Positions 31,728 to 45,625 of a stretch of DNA of 64,000 nt are shown piece by piece (positions within the stretch are counted from its first letter, which is position 1; every line of letters starts with the position of its first letter). The notes beneath the pieces were generated by a model that was not told the origin of the DNA, did no database searches, and worked only from the letters and a program-made list of their open reading frames with translations. The stretch lies in assembly GCA_018334015.1 (NCBI GenBank), contig JAGXTI010000036.1, positions 103,199 through 167,198 of the forward strand. Reading direction: 5' to 3'. The translations under genes were made by a program, and so were the position numbers. This stretch comes from Silanimonas sp. (GTDB taxonomy: Bacteria > Pseudomonadota > Gammaproteobacteria > Xanthomonadales > Xanthomonadaceae).

Positions 31728-33407
31728 ATGAACACCGCCACCGAGCCCACCCGCACCCCCCCTGCACAGGCCACCTGCGGCTTCCGCCGCGTCGGCCGCC
31801 CGGTCGAGGGCGAGGCCGTGATCCTCGTGCCGGAGCTGCAGGCCCTGCTCACCGACCTGCACCGCCTGTTCGAGTCGGCCCGCCGCCAGCGCCTGGCCGC
31901 CCGCGTTGCCCGCCAGGCCGAATTCGATGCCGGGATGCTGCCGGACTTCCGCGCCGACACGCGTTCGATTCGCGAAGAGGACTGGACCGTGGCGCCGATC
32001 CCGGCGGCCCTGCAGGACCGTCGCGTCGAGATCACCGGCCCGGTCGACCCGAAGATGGTCATCAACGCGCTGAACTCGGGTGCTTCCTGCTTCATGGCCG
32101 ACTTCGAGGACAGCAACGCGCCGTCCTTCGCCAACCAGATCACCGGCCAGCGCGCCCTGCGCGACGCCGTCGACGGCATCCTGAGCTTCACCGCGCCGGA
32201 GACCGGCAAGCGCTACGCGCTCGACCCGGCCAGCCGCACCGTACTGATCGTCCGCCCGCGCGGCTGGCACCTCGACGAGGTGCACGCGACGGTCGACGGG
32301 GAAGCGATCGGCGGCGGCCTGTTCGACCTCGCCAGCTTCGCCTTCCACAACGCCAAGACCCTGGCCTGGCGCGAGCGCGGGCCGTACTTCTACCTGCCGA
32401 AGATGGAGTGCATGGAGGAGGCGCGCCTGTGGGACGAGGTGATGGCCTTCCTCGAAGTGCGCTTGAACCTGCCGGTGGGCACGATGAAGGCGACCGTGCT
32501 GATCGAAACGCTGCCCGCCGTGTTCGAGATGCACGAGATCCTGCACACACTGCGCGGCCGCATCGTCGGCCTGAACTGCGGGCGTTGGGACTACATCTTC
32601 AGCTGGCTGAAGACGCTGCGCCGCCACGCCGACAAGGTGCTGCCGGAGCGTGGCCAGGTGACGATGGCCCAGCCCTTCCTGAAGGCCTATTCCGAGCTGC
32701 TGATCCAGACCTGCCACCGCCGCGGTGCGCATGCGATGGGCGGCATGGCGGCGCAGATCCCGATCAAGGGCGACCTTGATGCCAACGAGCGCGCCATGCA
32801 GCGCGTGCGTGCCGACAAGCTGCGCGAGGTCACCGCCGGCCACGACGGCACCTGGGTGGCGCACCCGGCGCTGATCCCGATCGCGCGCGAGGTCTTCGAT
32901 GCGCACATGCCCACGAAGCACCAGCACCACGTCCAGCGCGAGGACGTGCAGGTGACGCGCGACGACCTGCTGAAGCCCTCGCTCGGCACCATCACCCGCG
33001 CCGGCTTCGACAACAACGTCGAGGTCTGCGTGCGCTACATGGCGGCCTGGCTGGCCGGCAGCGGCTGCGTGCCTATCCATCATTTGATGGAAGACGCCGC
33101 CACCGCCGAGATCAGCCGCACCCAGCTGTGGCGCTGGCTGCACCACCCGACGATCGCAGCGAAGCACGGCGTTCCCGCCGAGCCGCTGCATCTCGACGAC
33201 GGCACGCCGGTGGATTGGGCGCTGTTCGAGCGCGCGCTGATCAATCTGCCGTCCGTGATCGGCGATCGCCGCGCGATGCCCGGTGGCGATCGCGTCGACG
33301 CCGCCATCGCCCTGCTCGACCGCCTCACCCACGCCGACACCCTCGAGGCCTTCCTCACCAGCGCGGCGTACCCGCAGCTCGTTGAGAGCGATCTTCGCGC
33401 CGCCTGA
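31728..33407 (+). CDS. aceB: Malate synthase A
   Basis: Condenses acetyl-CoA with glyoxylate to malate, second step of the glyoxylate shunt. Signature blocks are [66 protein letters not shown] with the catalytic acidic cluster, and [19 protein letters not shown]. 559 residues, slightly longer than the usual 530-540. The ATG at 31728 is the first after the control region. aceA follows after 110 bp of pyrimidine-rich spacer (CTCTCTCCTCTCTCC). Confidence 0.95.
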   Translation: MNTATEPTRTPPAQATCGFRRVGRPVEGEAVILVPELQALLTDLHRLFESARRQRLAARVARQAEFDAGMLPDFRADTRSIREEDWTVAPIPAALQDRRVEITGPVDPKMVINALNSGASCFMADFEDSNAPSFANQITGQRALRDAVDGILSFTAPETGKRYALDPASRTVLIVRPRGWHLDEVHATVDGEAIGGGLFDLASFAFHNAKTLAWRERGPYFYLPKMECMEEARLWDEVMAFLEVRLNLPVGTMKATVLIETLPAVFEMHEILHTLRGRIVGLNCGRWDYIFSWLKTLRRHADKVLPERGQVTMAQPFLKAYSELLIQTCHRRGAHAMGGMAAQIPIKGDLDANERAMQRVRADKLREVTAGHDGTWVAHPALIPIAREVFDAHMPTKHQHHVQREDVQVTRDDLLKPSLGTITRAGFDNNVEVCVRYMAAWLAGSGCVPIHHLMEDAATAEISRTQLWRWLHHPTIAAKHGVPAEPLHLDDGTPVDWALFERALINLPSVIGDRRAMPGGDRVDAAIALLDRLTHADTLEAFLTSAAYPQLVESDLRAA

Positions 33408-33517
33408 CGCGTCGCACCGTCACTTGCTTCACCACTCGTTCCGCTCTCCCCGCTCCACGCCTCTCTCCTCTCTCCTCTCTGCTCGCCCCACCCCTCGTTA
33501 CTCGCAAGGACACCGCC

Positions 33518-34831
<1,314 letters not shown>

Positions 34832-34902
34832 GCCCCGCGCCACCGGTCGCGAGGAAAGCGGCGCCGGTCAACCGAATATCGAGCGGAAATCGAGCGCAAA
34901 AA

Positions 34903-34926
34903 GAACGGGCCCCGCGGGGCCCGTTC
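34903..34926. terminator. Bidirectional terminator between aceA and the S8 protease gene
   Basis: A perfect 24-nt palindrome with arms GAACGGGCCCCG and CGGGGCCCGTTC, preceded by an A run (CAAAAAG), between two convergent genes. The A run gives a U tract to transcripts coming from the protease side. In the aceA direction the stem is followed only by mixed sequence. Confidence 0.75.
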
Positions 34927-34950
34927 GCGTTGATGCCGTGGCCCGGAACC

Positions 34951-37900
34951 TCAGGGCGTGACGGTCAGGTTGACGCGGACGCTGGCCTGCGGACGGGCCG
35001 GATCGTTGCTGTTGACGCAGACGAAGCCGGTGTAGTTACCCGGGGCCAAGCCGGCCGTGTTGACCGTGAAGCTCACCGAAGCCGGGCTGCCGGCACTGCC
35101 GCGACCGCTGGCCGGGGCCACGCCGGCGATCCAGGGCGCACCACAGCCGACCGTGCCGGTGATGTTGAAGGCAAGACCGGCCGGAGCGTTGGCCGGCACG
35201 TTCCAGGTGTTGCCCGGCGGCGCCAGGCTGGGCTGGATGGTGCGCGGCGGGGTGCCGTTGCCCTCGTTCGAGGCGAACCAGGCGTAGCGGTTGGCGAACG
35301 TGGTGTTCACCTGCGGCACCAGCCAGTAGCGGCCGGGCGGCAGAGTCACGTTCTGCCCGGCAGCCACCAGGTCAAGCCGCAACACACCACCGACCAGCGA
35401 AACGCCCGGCCCCGACAATGGGGCGCTGAAGCGCCACACCGCGGCCCCCGGCGAGGTTTCAGGATTGCCCGCCGGCACACCGCCGGCATCCGGGAAGATC
35501 GACCACTGCACCACCGTGGCCGGACCGGCCAAGGCACCGACATTGAACAGGTCGGTGCTGATCCGGGTGATCCGGCTGGAGGCCGCCACCACGAAGTCAT
35601 CGCCGGCGTAAAGCCCGATGCCAAAGTTGGTGAAAAAGCCGATCGAGAAGCCGCTGGTCGCGCCGAGGCTGCTCTGGCTGACCACGGCGCCGCTGCCGCT
35701 GCCGCTGGTGCTGACGTTGAAATCGACCGGGTTGCTGTTGCTCCAGATCGAGAAGCTGGCGCTGCGGCTGCTGTTGGCCGGGGCGGTGATGGCGATGGCC
35801 TCGGTGCTGAGCGTGAGTTCCGGTGCACGCACGGCGACCGCGATCGGCAGGCGCAGGTCGGGCGAGCGGCTGGCCGTGTCGTTGCCGGTGGAGGTGAGCG
35901 TCAGGGCCCCGAAGCGGTGGCTGCCGTCGCTCGGCTGACCGGCGGTGTTCACCGTCACCGAGAGCGTGGCGGTGCCGAACGGCGGCACGGTGAAGACCGG
36001 GTTGCTGACCGAACCGGTGACCCCGCCCAGGCTGGCGCTGAAGGTCTGGAAGGTGCCACGGGTGCTGCGGAAGGTGCGGGTGAAGGTGCAGCTGCTGGGG
36101 CCGCAGCCGCGATTGACGAGCGCGGCCTGGTTCAGTCCGGAGGGGTCACCGCCGGTCGTGGGGTTGGCGGCCAGGTAATCGGCGCGCTGTTCATCGAGCA
36201 CCAGCCCAGCGCGGGCGGCACGGTCGATCTGGACGCGGCCGGCACCGGCGGCGAACGGACCGGCCGGGGTGGTGCCGTCCTCCAGCCGCACGGTTTGCAC
36301 GGCGGTCATCATCAGCGCGGACTTGATCTCGGCCGGGCTCCAGTCCGGGAAGAGCTGGCGCATCAAGGCCGCCGAGCCGGCGAGCTGCGGCGAGGACATC
36401 GAGGTGCCCGACATCAGCCCGGCGATGTTGGCGCAGGCCGGCGTGGCCCACTGCGCCGGATCGGGGCAGGCCATCGGTTCGAGGATGTTGACGCCGTGAC
36501 CGGTGATGTTGGGTTTGAGCAGCGAGAACGGCGTCGGACCACGTGAGCTGAAGGCCGCGAGTTGATCGGCGGTGTTGGCGATGCGGGTGGCCGGGAAGGG
36601 GATGCTGGCGGTGAGCGTCGTGTCGGTGGCGCTCAGGCCCTGCAGGGCCACGCCCTCGGCTTGAGGCATGCCGAACACCGGCACCGTGGTGCCGGGCACC
36701 GAGGGGGCGATCGCACCGGCCGCGTTGTTGACGATGATGACCGCACGCGCGCCAGCGGTGGTGGCGTTCACCGCTTTTTCGCTGAAGGTGCAGCCGCCGC
36801 GGCGGACCAGAGCGATGCGGTTGGCGAAGAAACCGGCCGGGAAAGCACCGCTGGCGGTGCAGCCGTCCGCCGCGCCGGCAAAGCCCGGGCCGGCCCGCAG
36901 GGGCAGGGCCGGCAGGCTGGCGCTGAGATCAACACCGCCGCTGCCGGCGTTCAGCACGACCCGTTGCAAATTGGCCGGCACCGCTGCGCCGCTGGTGTTC
37001 AGGGTGAACTCGAAGCCGGCACGTCCGGACTGGGCCGCCGCGACCGTCAGCACCCAGGGCTGGTTGTGGCCGTTGGTCGAGGGGCCGGGGCCGCTGTTGC
37101 CGGCCGAGGCGGCCACCACGATGCCGGCATCGGCCGCCGCCAAGAAGGCCTGCGAGATTGCTTCCGACCAGGGCTGCGCACCACCGCCGATCGAGTAGTT
37201 GATGACATCGACGCCATCGATCACCGCCTGGTTGATCGAGGCCAGGGTGGCCACGTTCGGGCAGAGGCCCTGGCCGGTGGCGATGACGGTGTAGCAGGCG
37301 TCGTAGGCGACCACGTGGGCGCGCGGTGCGATGCCGCTGATCTCCAGCGAATTGCCGCGGAAGCTGACGAAGCGGGTGTTGCCGATCGCGCTGCCGGCGG
37401 CGTGCGAGCCGTGGCCGTCGTTGTCGCCGAAGCTGGCTTCCTCGCGGAAGGTGCCACCGGGGCGGCAGGGGTCGGTGGCCGGCGTGTTGGGCGTGCAGAC
37501 TGCATTGAACACGAAGTCATGGCCGCCGATCAGCTTGTCGTTGCAGCGCCCGGCATCGACGCCGCCAGCCCGGCACTGGCCGAGGTAATTGCCTTGACCG
37601 AGCGGGTTGCTGAAAGTGAAGCCGCTCAGCGGATCGATTTCGGCGAAGGAGGGGCTGCGCTGGTTGATGCCGGTGTCGATGATGCCGACCACCACGCCCT
37701 CACCGAGGGCGCGCCGGTTGAAGAAAGACACCCCCGTGCGCTCACGGGTCATGAAAGCGGCGCGGTGGATGCCGGTGCCGTCGGTCCAGACCGTTGGCGC
37801 ACCGATCACGGCGGGGCCGGTGTCGTCGTCGAGAGCGTACTCCTTGTAGGGTTCGATCAGGCTCACGGCCGGGTCCTGGGCCAGCGCTGCCGCTTCGGCC

Positions 37901-38304
37901 GGGCTCAGGGTGGCGACGATGCCGTTGAAGGCATGCTGCATCCGGTGCGTCACCTCGAAGTTGCGGCCGACCGCTGACTTCAGGCGCGTTTCCTGAGCTT
38001 TCTGCCGCGACTCCAGGGTCTCGGCGTACTGGTTCATGCTCGCTTCGAGATCGACCGCCTTCTTGCCGCGCAAGGGCGGCAGCGAGGTTTTCAGCCGGGT
38101 CTTGAAGGTGATCGCGGGCAGGTCACGGAAGCCGATGATGTAGGGCTTCTGGCCGGATTCGGCGAAGGCCTCCAGCACCGGCGATGTGACTGCCGAAGCC
38201 TTGCTCTCCAGACGCGGTGCCTCGGCCGAAGCCGCCGCCCCCACCATCGCCGCCAAGGCCGCCGATACGGCCAAGGAACACGTTCTGCGCTGCAACCGGA
38301 CCAT
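34951..38304 (-). CDS. Large secreted S8 (subtilisin-like) serine protease
   Basis: 1117 residues. A Sec signal peptide (CSLAVSAALAAMVGAAASA) is followed by an I9-type propeptide (KPYIIGFRDLPAITF, MQHAFNGIVATLSPAEAAAL) and the catalytic domain with Asp in VVVGIIDTGIN, His in DNDGHGSHAAGSA and Ser in SGTSMSSPQLAGSAALM. A protease-associated insert (NRIALVRRGGCTFSEKAV) sits between His and Ser. The C-terminal third is beta-sandwich repeat sequence (FTVPPFGTATLSVTVNTAG, VSFTVNTAGLAPGNYTGFVC). GGGAGA lies 7 bp before the start at 38304. Probably a secreted digestive or surface protease. Confidence 0.93.
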   Translation of the reverse strand: MVRLQRRTCSLAVSAALAAMVGAAASAEAPRLESKASAVTSPVLEAFAESGQKPYIIGFRDLPAITFKTRLKTSLPPLRGKKAVDLEASMNQYAETLESRQKAQETRLKSAVGRNFEVTHRMQHAFNGIVATLSPAEAAALAQDPAVSLIEPYKEYALDDDTGPAVIGAPTVWTDGTGIHRAAFMTRERTGVSFFNRRALGEGVVVGIIDTGINQRSPSFAEIDPLSGFTFSNPLGQGNYLGQCRAGGVDAGRCNDKLIGGHDFVFNAVCTPNTPATDPCRPGGTFREEASFGDNDGHGSHAAGSAIGNTRFVSFRGNSLEISGIAPRAHVVAYDACYTVIATGQGLCPNVATLASINQAVIDGVDVINYSIGGGAQPWSEAISQAFLAAADAGIVVAASAGNSGPGPSTNGHNQPWVLTVAAAQSGRAGFEFTLNTSGAAVPANLQRVVLNAGSGGVDLSASLPALPLRAGPGFAGAADGCTASGAFPAGFFANRIALVRRGGCTFSEKAVNATTAGARAVIIVNNAAGAIAPSVPGTTVPVFGMPQAEGVALQGLSATDTTLTASIPFPATRIANTADQLAAFSSRGPTPFSLLKPNITGHGVNILEPMACPDPAQWATPACANIAGLMSGTSMSSPQLAGSAALMRQLFPDWSPAEIKSALMMTAVQTVRLEDGTTPAGPFAAGAGRVQIDRAARAGLVLDEQRADYLAANPTTGGDPSGLNQAALVNRGCGPSSCTFTRTFRSTRGTFQTFSASLGGVTGSVSNPVFTVPPFGTATLSVTVNTAGQPSDGSHRFGALTLTSTGNDTASRSPDLRLPIAVAVRAPELTLSTEAIAITAPANSSRSASFSIWSNSNPVDFNVSTSGSGSGAVVSQSSLGATSGFSIGFFTNFGIGLYAGDDFVVAASSRITRISTDLFNVGALAGPATVVQWSIFPDAGGVPAGNPETSPGAAVWRFSAPLSGPGVSLVGGVLRLDLVAAGQNVTLPPGRYWLVPQVNTTFANRYAWFASNEGNGTPPRTIQPSLAPPGNTWNVPANAPAGLAFNITGTVGCGAPWIAGVAPASGRGSAGSPASVSFTVNTAGLAPGNYTGFVCVNSNDPARPQASVRVNLTVTP

Positions 38305-38452
38305 CTGGATCTCCCCTGAAAACGTTCAACCGGCGATCGACCTCATGATGCGCACCGCGAACAGCCGGAAACGGACGCGGCGAATCGAAGTAGCGGTGTA
38401 GCGTGAAGTTCGCCGGCCCGCAAGTCCGGCGCTATGCCGCTCCACCCCGGCT

Positions 38453-40204
38453 TCACCGTCGCCGGGGCCACCAGCTCGGCAGGACGCCCGACCTCGCCTC
38501 AGGCAGCACGATGCCGACCTGCGCCGCGCGGCCGTCCTCGACCCGGCGCACCACCAGCGTGGTCGGACCGACCGGCAGGCGGTCGCCGATCTGGACCTCG
38601 CCCTCGAAGTGGTTGGCGAACATCTCGGCGGCGGTGCAACGGGCGTAATCCTCGGGGATCGGCAGGGCGTAGAAGGCCGCCAGCTCGCCCAGCGGCACGT
38701 CACCGGCCAGTAGGAACTGGCCGAAGGCGGCGTGTTCGGCCTCGCGGGCCTCGGGGCCCTCGGCGAACAGCCAATCCAGCCGGTAGACCTCGCCCGGAGG
38801 GGCAAGGTAATAGGCGATGTCGCCCGGTTGCAGCGCGCCGGCCTCGGTCGGCAGCAGCACGCGTTGCTCGCGCACCACCAGGGCGGGACGCGCCCAGCCC
38901 GGCACCTGGGCACGGTGTGAGAGCACGGCACTGGTCGGCCTCACTGGGTAGCCGACCAGTTCGAAGGCCAACTGCCCGGGCAGGTCCAGCTCGATGCGGC
39001 GAGCCTCCGCCGTGTTGCGCGGGAGCGCCAATCCGAACAGACGCGCCGCCGGCTTGAGGGTCCAGCCCTGCACCAGCAGCGAGACCAGGACCACGACAAA
39101 GGCCACGTCGAAATACAGGGCGGCGTTCGGCAGGTCCATCAGCACCGGCAGGGAGGCAAGGAAGATGCCCACCGCGCCGCGCAGGCCGACCCAGCCGATG
39201 AAGCCGACCTCCTTGCGACGGAAGTCGAAGGGTGCCAGGCAGACGGCCACCGCCAGCGGCCGCGCCACCAGCATCAGCCAGAACGCCAGCGCCAGGGCCG
39301 GCCAGAACACCTCGACCAGGGTCGAGGGCCGGGCCAGCATGCCGAGCAGCAGGAACATCACCCCCTGCGCCAGCCAGGTGGCGGCGTGCTGCACCGTGGT
39401 GATGGTGGCCAGGGCCCTGACCGGCCGCTGGCCCAGCACCAGCCCGGCGATGTAGACCGCGAGAAAGCCGCTGCCGCCCAGCAGGTTGGTGCCGGCGAAC
39501 ACGGCCACGGCACCGGCCACCGCCAGCAGGGCGTGCAAACCATCGGGCAGGGCGAGCCGGTTGAGCGCCAGCGCAAGCAGCCGGCCACCGGCCCAGCCGA
39601 GCACGGCCCCGGCGCCGAGTTGCAGCACAAGGCGGCCAAGCAGGTCGCCACCGCCGCCCAGCTCGCCGAGCGCCAGCCAACTGCAGAGCAGCAGCGTGAG
39701 GAAGACCGCGACCGGGTCGTTGGCACCGGATTCGATCTCCAGCACGCCAGTGATCCGTTTCGGCAGCCGCATCCCGGCACCGCGCAGCAGAAAGAACACC
39801 GCGGCGGCGTCGGTCGAGGCGATCACCGCCCCGATCAGCAGGGCCTCGGCCCAGCCGAGATCGAACAACCAGCGTGCCGCCAGCGCGGTCAGGCCGGCGG
39901 TGAGCAGCACACCGAGCGAGGCCAGCGTCGCGGCCGGCAGCACGGCGCTGCGGATCGGTGCCAGACGCGTCTGCAGGCCACCGTCGAACAGGATCACCGC
40001 CAGCGCCAGCACGCCGATGCCGTAGGCGGTCTGCGGGGTGATCGACAAACCCGCGCCCTCGGGGCCGAGGGCCATGCCCAGGGCGAGGAAGACCAGCAGC
40101 AGTGGCGCGCCGAAGCGGCGGGCGATCAGGGACGAGGCGATGCCGGCGAGTGCGATCACGGCGCCGCCCAGCAGCCAGGTGTCAATGCGCGTCAACCACT
40201 CCAT
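38453..40204 (-). CDS. K+/H+ or Na+/H+ antiporter (NhaP2/CvrA-like)
   Basis: Inner-membrane CPA1 antiporter with about 12 helices in the first 390 residues. The transport-site region is IGAVIASTDAAAVFFLLRGA with ESGANDPVAVFLTLLL, and VGLRGAVGIFLASLPVLM matches the conserved late helix. A cytoplasmic C-terminal part of 190 residues includes a TrkA-C-like domain (VREQRVLLPTEAGALQPGDI) and a CorC/HlyC-like end (GEVQIGDRLPVGPTTLVVRR). 583 residues. It most resembles the K+/H+ type. No partner gene is adjacent. Confidence 0.87.
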   Translation of the reverse strand: MEWLTRIDTWLLGGAVIALAGIASSLIARRFGAPLLLVFLALGMALGPEGAGLSITPQTAYGIGVLALAVILFDGGLQTRLAPIRSAVLPAATLASLGVLLTAGLTALAARWLFDLGWAEALLIGAVIASTDAAAVFFLLRGAGMRLPKRITGVLEIESGANDPVAVFLTLLLCSWLALGELGGGGDLLGRLVLQLGAGAVLGWAGGRLLALALNRLALPDGLHALLAVAGAVAVFAGTNLLGGSGFLAVYIAGLVLGQRPVRALATITTVQHAATWLAQGVMFLLLGMLARPSTLVEVFWPALALAFWLMLVARPLAVAVCLAPFDFRRKEVGFIGWVGLRGAVGIFLASLPVLMDLPNAALYFDVAFVVVLVSLLVQGWTLKPAARLFGLALPRNTAEARRIELDLPGQLAFELVGYPVRPTSAVLSHRAQVPGWARPALVVREQRVLLPTEAGALQPGDIAYYLAPPGEVYRLDWLFAEGPEAREAEHAAFGQFLLAGDVPLGELAAFYALPIPEDYARCTAAEMFANHFEGEVQIGDRLPVGPTTLVVRRVEDGRAAQVGIVLPEARSGVLPSWWPRRR

Positions 40205-40297
40205 GCCGTAACCGGATCATCCGTTGTCGAAGGATGCCCAGACTAGCGTTTCGTGGTCTGCCAGTGGCAGGGCAGGGACTGCGCCAGAGATCGGGAT

Positions 40298-42562
<2,265 letters not shown>

Positions 42563-42607
42563 CGCTGGCGCCGCAACGCCTCGTTGGCCGGCGCTGATCG
42601 TTCTGGC

Positions 42608-43465
42608 TTACTCCGCCAAGGCCTTCTCGACGAAAGGCGGCAGGGCCAGCGCGGCTTGGTGGACGGCGGCGCTGTAGTACTCGGTCGGGAAGGACTTGGC
42701 CCGGGCATCGGCCTCGCGGAAGGCCCTCAGGTCACGCGACTCCCTCGAGGCGATCAGCGCGCTCCAGTAGCCGGTCGGGTAGCAGGGCTGCGGGAACGGC
42801 AGCACGCGGAAGTCCTTGAACCCGGCGTCGCGCATCGCGGCGCGCATGTCGAGGATCAGGTGCATCAGGGCCAGCGGGCTCTCGCTCTGCTGCACCAGCA
42901 GGCCGCCCGGCTTCAGCGCGCGCAGGCAGTCGGCATAGAACGCGCGGTTGAACAGGCCTTCGGCCGGGCCCACCGGGTCGGTCGAGTCGACGATCACCAC
43001 GTCGATGCTCTCCGGGGCGGCGTTCTTCATGAAGGCGATGCCGTCGTCGAACATCACCGTCGCGCGCGGGTCGTCGTTGCTCTCGCAAAGCTCCGGAAAA
43101 TACTTGCGGGCCATCACCGTGACCTGCTCGTCGATGTCGCACTGCACGGCCGAGCGCACGCCGGGGTGCTTCAGCACCTCGCGCAGCGTGCCGCAGTCGC
43201 CGCCGCCGATGATGACCACGTTCTCCGGCTTGGCGTGGGTGAACAGCGGCGCGTGCGCCATCATCTCGTGGTAGAAAAAATTGTCGCGCGTGGTCACCAT
43301 CATCGCGCCGTCGATCAGCATGACCTTGCCCCAGTCGGTGCTCTCGTAGATCTCGATCTTCTGGAACGGCGACTGCACCTCGTCCAGCTTCGCCCTCACG
43401 CGCAGGCCGAAGGCCGAGCCGGTGGGGTCGAAGGTCTCGTGGAGCCAGGTCGGGGGAGAGTTCAC
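42608..43465 (-). CDS. speE: Polyamine aminopropyltransferase (spermidine synthase)
   Basis: Transfers the aminopropyl group of decarboxylated S-adenosylmethionine to putrescine. The fold's cofactor site is VVIIGGGDCGTLREVLKHPG, with catalytic Asp in VVIVDSTDPVGPAEGLFNRA and the YHEMMAHAPLF block. 285 residues. The ATG at 43465 gives MNSPPTWLHETFDP. It is divergent from speA with a 244-bp G+C-rich gap in which I see no clear promoter. Confidence 0.94.
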   Translation of the reverse strand: MNSPPTWLHETFDPTGSAFGLRVRAKLDEVQSPFQKIEIYESTDWGKVMLIDGAMMVTTRDNFFYHEMMAHAPLFTHAKPENVVIIGGGDCGTLREVLKHPGVRSAVQCDIDEQVTVMARKYFPELCESNDDPRATVMFDDGIAFMKNAAPESIDVVIVDSTDPVGPAEGLFNRAFYADCLRALKPGGLLVQQSESPLALMHLILDMRAAMRDAGFKDFRVLPFPQPCYPTGYWSALIASRESRDLRAFREADARAKSFPTEYYSAAVHQAALALPPFVEKALAE

Positions 43466-43709
43466 TGTCGGTACTCCTCGAAGGAATGAAGGCGAAGCGT
43501 GGCAGGTGGGGCGCGAGCTTGGCTCCGGATGCCGGGTGCAAGCCCTGATCTGGATGCGCAGCGCGAGCGCTGATCGCCGCCGCGCGGGCCCGCCCGCCCC
43601 GGGGGCGCGCAGTCTACCCCCGTTTCTCCGGCGAAGCCCCGGCCATCGTCCCCCCGGCCACCCCCCGGCCGTACACTACGCGCCCTCCGCCTCCACCCGG
43701 CCCACGCCC

Positions 43710-45623
43710 ATGACCGCCTGGACGCTCGACCGCGCCCGCCACACCTACTCCGTGCCGTACTGGTCGGACGGCTATTTCGACATCGACGGCCGCGGCCGGC
43801 TGGTGGCGCGCCCGCACGGCGAGGCTGGTCCTGCGGTGGCGCTCACCGATGTGGTCGAGCGGGCGCGTGGCCAGGGTCACAAGCTGCCTTTGCTGGTGCG
43901 GTTCTCCGACATCCTCGGCCATCGCTTGGGCAAGCTGCAGGAGGCCTTCGTCGCCGCCATGCGCGAGCTCGATTACCGCGGCGGCTACACCGCCGTCTAC
44001 CCGATCAAGGTGAACCAGCATGCCGGCGTGGCCGGCGAGCTGGCGCGGGTCGGTGCGCCGGTCGGCGAGGCGCCCTTTAGCGCCGATTTCGGCCTCGAAG
44101 CCGGCAGCAAGCCCGAGCTGATGGCGGTGCTCGCCCTCGCGCGCCCCGGCAGTGTGGTGGTCTGCAACGGCTACAAGGACCGCGAGTTCATCCGGCTGGC
44201 GCTGATGAGCCGCAGGCTCGGCCTCGACACCATCCTCGTCATCGAGAAGCCCTCGGAAGTGGCGCTGATCATCGAGGAGTCGCGCGCGCTCGACGTGGCC
44301 CCGGTGGTCGGCATCCGCCTGCGGCTGGCCTCGCTGGGTGCGGGCAAGTGGCAGAACAGCGGCGGCGACAAGGCCAAGTTCGGCCTCTCGCCGCGCCAGG
44401 TGCTCGATGCCGTCGACAAGCTGCAGGCCGCGGGCCTCGGCGAGTCGGTCGCGATGCTGCATTTCCACATGGGCTCGCAGATCAGCAACGTCCGCGACAT
44501 CGCCAGCGGCATGCGCGAGGCGGTCAATTACTTCGTCGAGCTGAGCAAGCGCGGCTGCCCGATCCGGCTGATGGACGCCGGCGGCGGCCTCGGCGTCGAC
44601 TACGAAGGCACGCGTTCGCGCAGCTTCTGCTCGATCAACTACGGCCTCGACCAGTACGCCTACACCCTGTTGCAGCCGCTGGCCGAAGCCTGCGCCGAGC
44701 ACGGCCTGGCGCAGCCGCGGCTGATCACCGAAGCCGGCCGCGCCATGACCGCACACCATGCGGTGATGGTGGTGAATGTCTCGGAAGTCGAACGCGCGCC
44801 GGAAGGCCGCGTGTCGTCGGCCAAGCCGGGCGAACCGGCGGTGATCCGTCATCTGCGCGAGGTGCAGGCCGAACTCGATGTGCGCCCGCCGGTCGAGCTG
44901 TTCCACGAGGCCCAGCATCATCTTGCCGAAGGGCAGACCCTGTTCGCGCTCGGCCAGTTGGGCGTGGAGCAGCGCGCCCAACTCGACGACCTCTTCTACG
45001 CCATCGCCCACGCGGTGCGGCAGCGCCTGTCGGCCGAGGAGAAGAGCCATCGCCCGGTGCTCGACGAGCTCAACGAGCGACTGGTCGACAAGTATTTCGT
45101 CAATTTCTCGGTGTTCGAGTCGATCCCCGACGTCTGGGCCATCGACCAGGTCTTCCCGATCGTGCCGGTCGAGCGCTTGAACGAGGAACCGACACGGCGC
45201 GGCGTGATCGCCGACCTCACCTGCGATTCCGACGGCCGCATCGACACCTACGTCGAAAGCGAAGCGCTCGATGCGTCGATGCCGTTGCATGTGCTCAAGC
45301 CCGGCGAGTCCTACCTGCTGGCCATCGCCATGGTCGGCGCCTACCAGGAAACGCTCGGCGACATCCACAACCTGTTTGGCGACACCGACACCGTGGCCGT
45401 GCATCTCGACGGCGAGGGGTATTCGCTGGCCACCCAGCGCCGCGGCGACACCACCGACGTGATGCTCGACTACGTCGGCTACAAGCTCGCCGACCTGCGC
45501 GCGCGCTATCGCGCCAACGTCGAAGCCGCCAACCTGCCGGAAGCGACGGCGGCCGAGTTCCTCACCGCGCTCGAAACCGGCCTGACCGGCTACACCTACC
45601 TCTCCGAAGATCCGCTGGAGTGA
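43710..45623 (+). CDS. speA: Biosynthetic arginine decarboxylase
   Basis: PLP enzyme that makes agmatine from arginine, the entry to putrescine. The PLP lysine is in TAVYPIKVNQHAGVAGEL, and the substrate-side blocks are LHFHMGSQISNVRDIASGM, MDAGGGLGVDYEGT and the catalytic cysteine region DLTCDSDGRIDTYV. 637 residues, normal for SpeA. The ATG at 43710 starts MTAWTLDRARHTYSVPYWSD, the family N-terminus. No agmatinase gene is in the window. The dehydrogenase gene begins 2 bp after its stop. Confidence 0.95.
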   Translation: MTAWTLDRARHTYSVPYWSDGYFDIDGRGRLVARPHGEAGPAVALTDVVERARGQGHKLPLLVRFSDILGHRLGKLQEAFVAAMRELDYRGGYTAVYPIKVNQHAGVAGELARVGAPVGEAPFSADFGLEAGSKPELMAVLALARPGSVVVCNGYKDREFIRLALMSRRLGLDTILVIEKPSEVALIIEESRALDVAPVVGIRLRLASLGAGKWQNSGGDKAKFGLSPRQVLDAVDKLQAAGLGESVAMLHFHMGSQISNVRDIASGMREAVNYFVELSKRGCPIRLMDAGGGLGVDYEGTRSRSFCSINYGLDQYAYTLLQPLAEACAEHGLAQPRLITEAGRAMTAHHAVMVVNVSEVERAPEGRVSSAKPGEPAVIRHLREVQAELDVRPPVELFHEAQHHLAEGQTLFALGQLGVEQRAQLDDLFYAIAHAVRQRLSAEEKSHRPVLDELNERLVDKYFVNFSVFESIPDVWAIDQVFPIVPVERLNEEPTRRGVIADLTCDSDGRIDTYVESEALDASMPLHVLKPGESYLLAIAMVGAYQETLGDIHNLFGDTDTVAVHLDGEGYSLATQRRGDTTDVMLDYVGYKLADLRARYRANVEAANLPEATAAEFLTALETGLTGYTYLSEDPLE

Positions 45624-45625
45624 GC

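Noticed and set aside
33424-33500. CT-rich tract between aceB and aceA as a microsatellite switch
   Set aside because: The tract is irregular (CTCTCTCCTCTCTCC with interruptions) and lies outside coding frames. No uniform repeat unit is present.
34930-37977. Two long plus-strand frames across the S8 protease gene
   Set aside because: Antisense to a protease with a complete catalytic triad and signal peptide. No domain and no ribosome site.
44348-45625. Long 5' extension of the dehydrogenase frame through speA
   Set aside because: Same frame by chance. The extension is the +2 shadow of speA, and the true start is the ATG at 45626, 2 bp after the speA stop.
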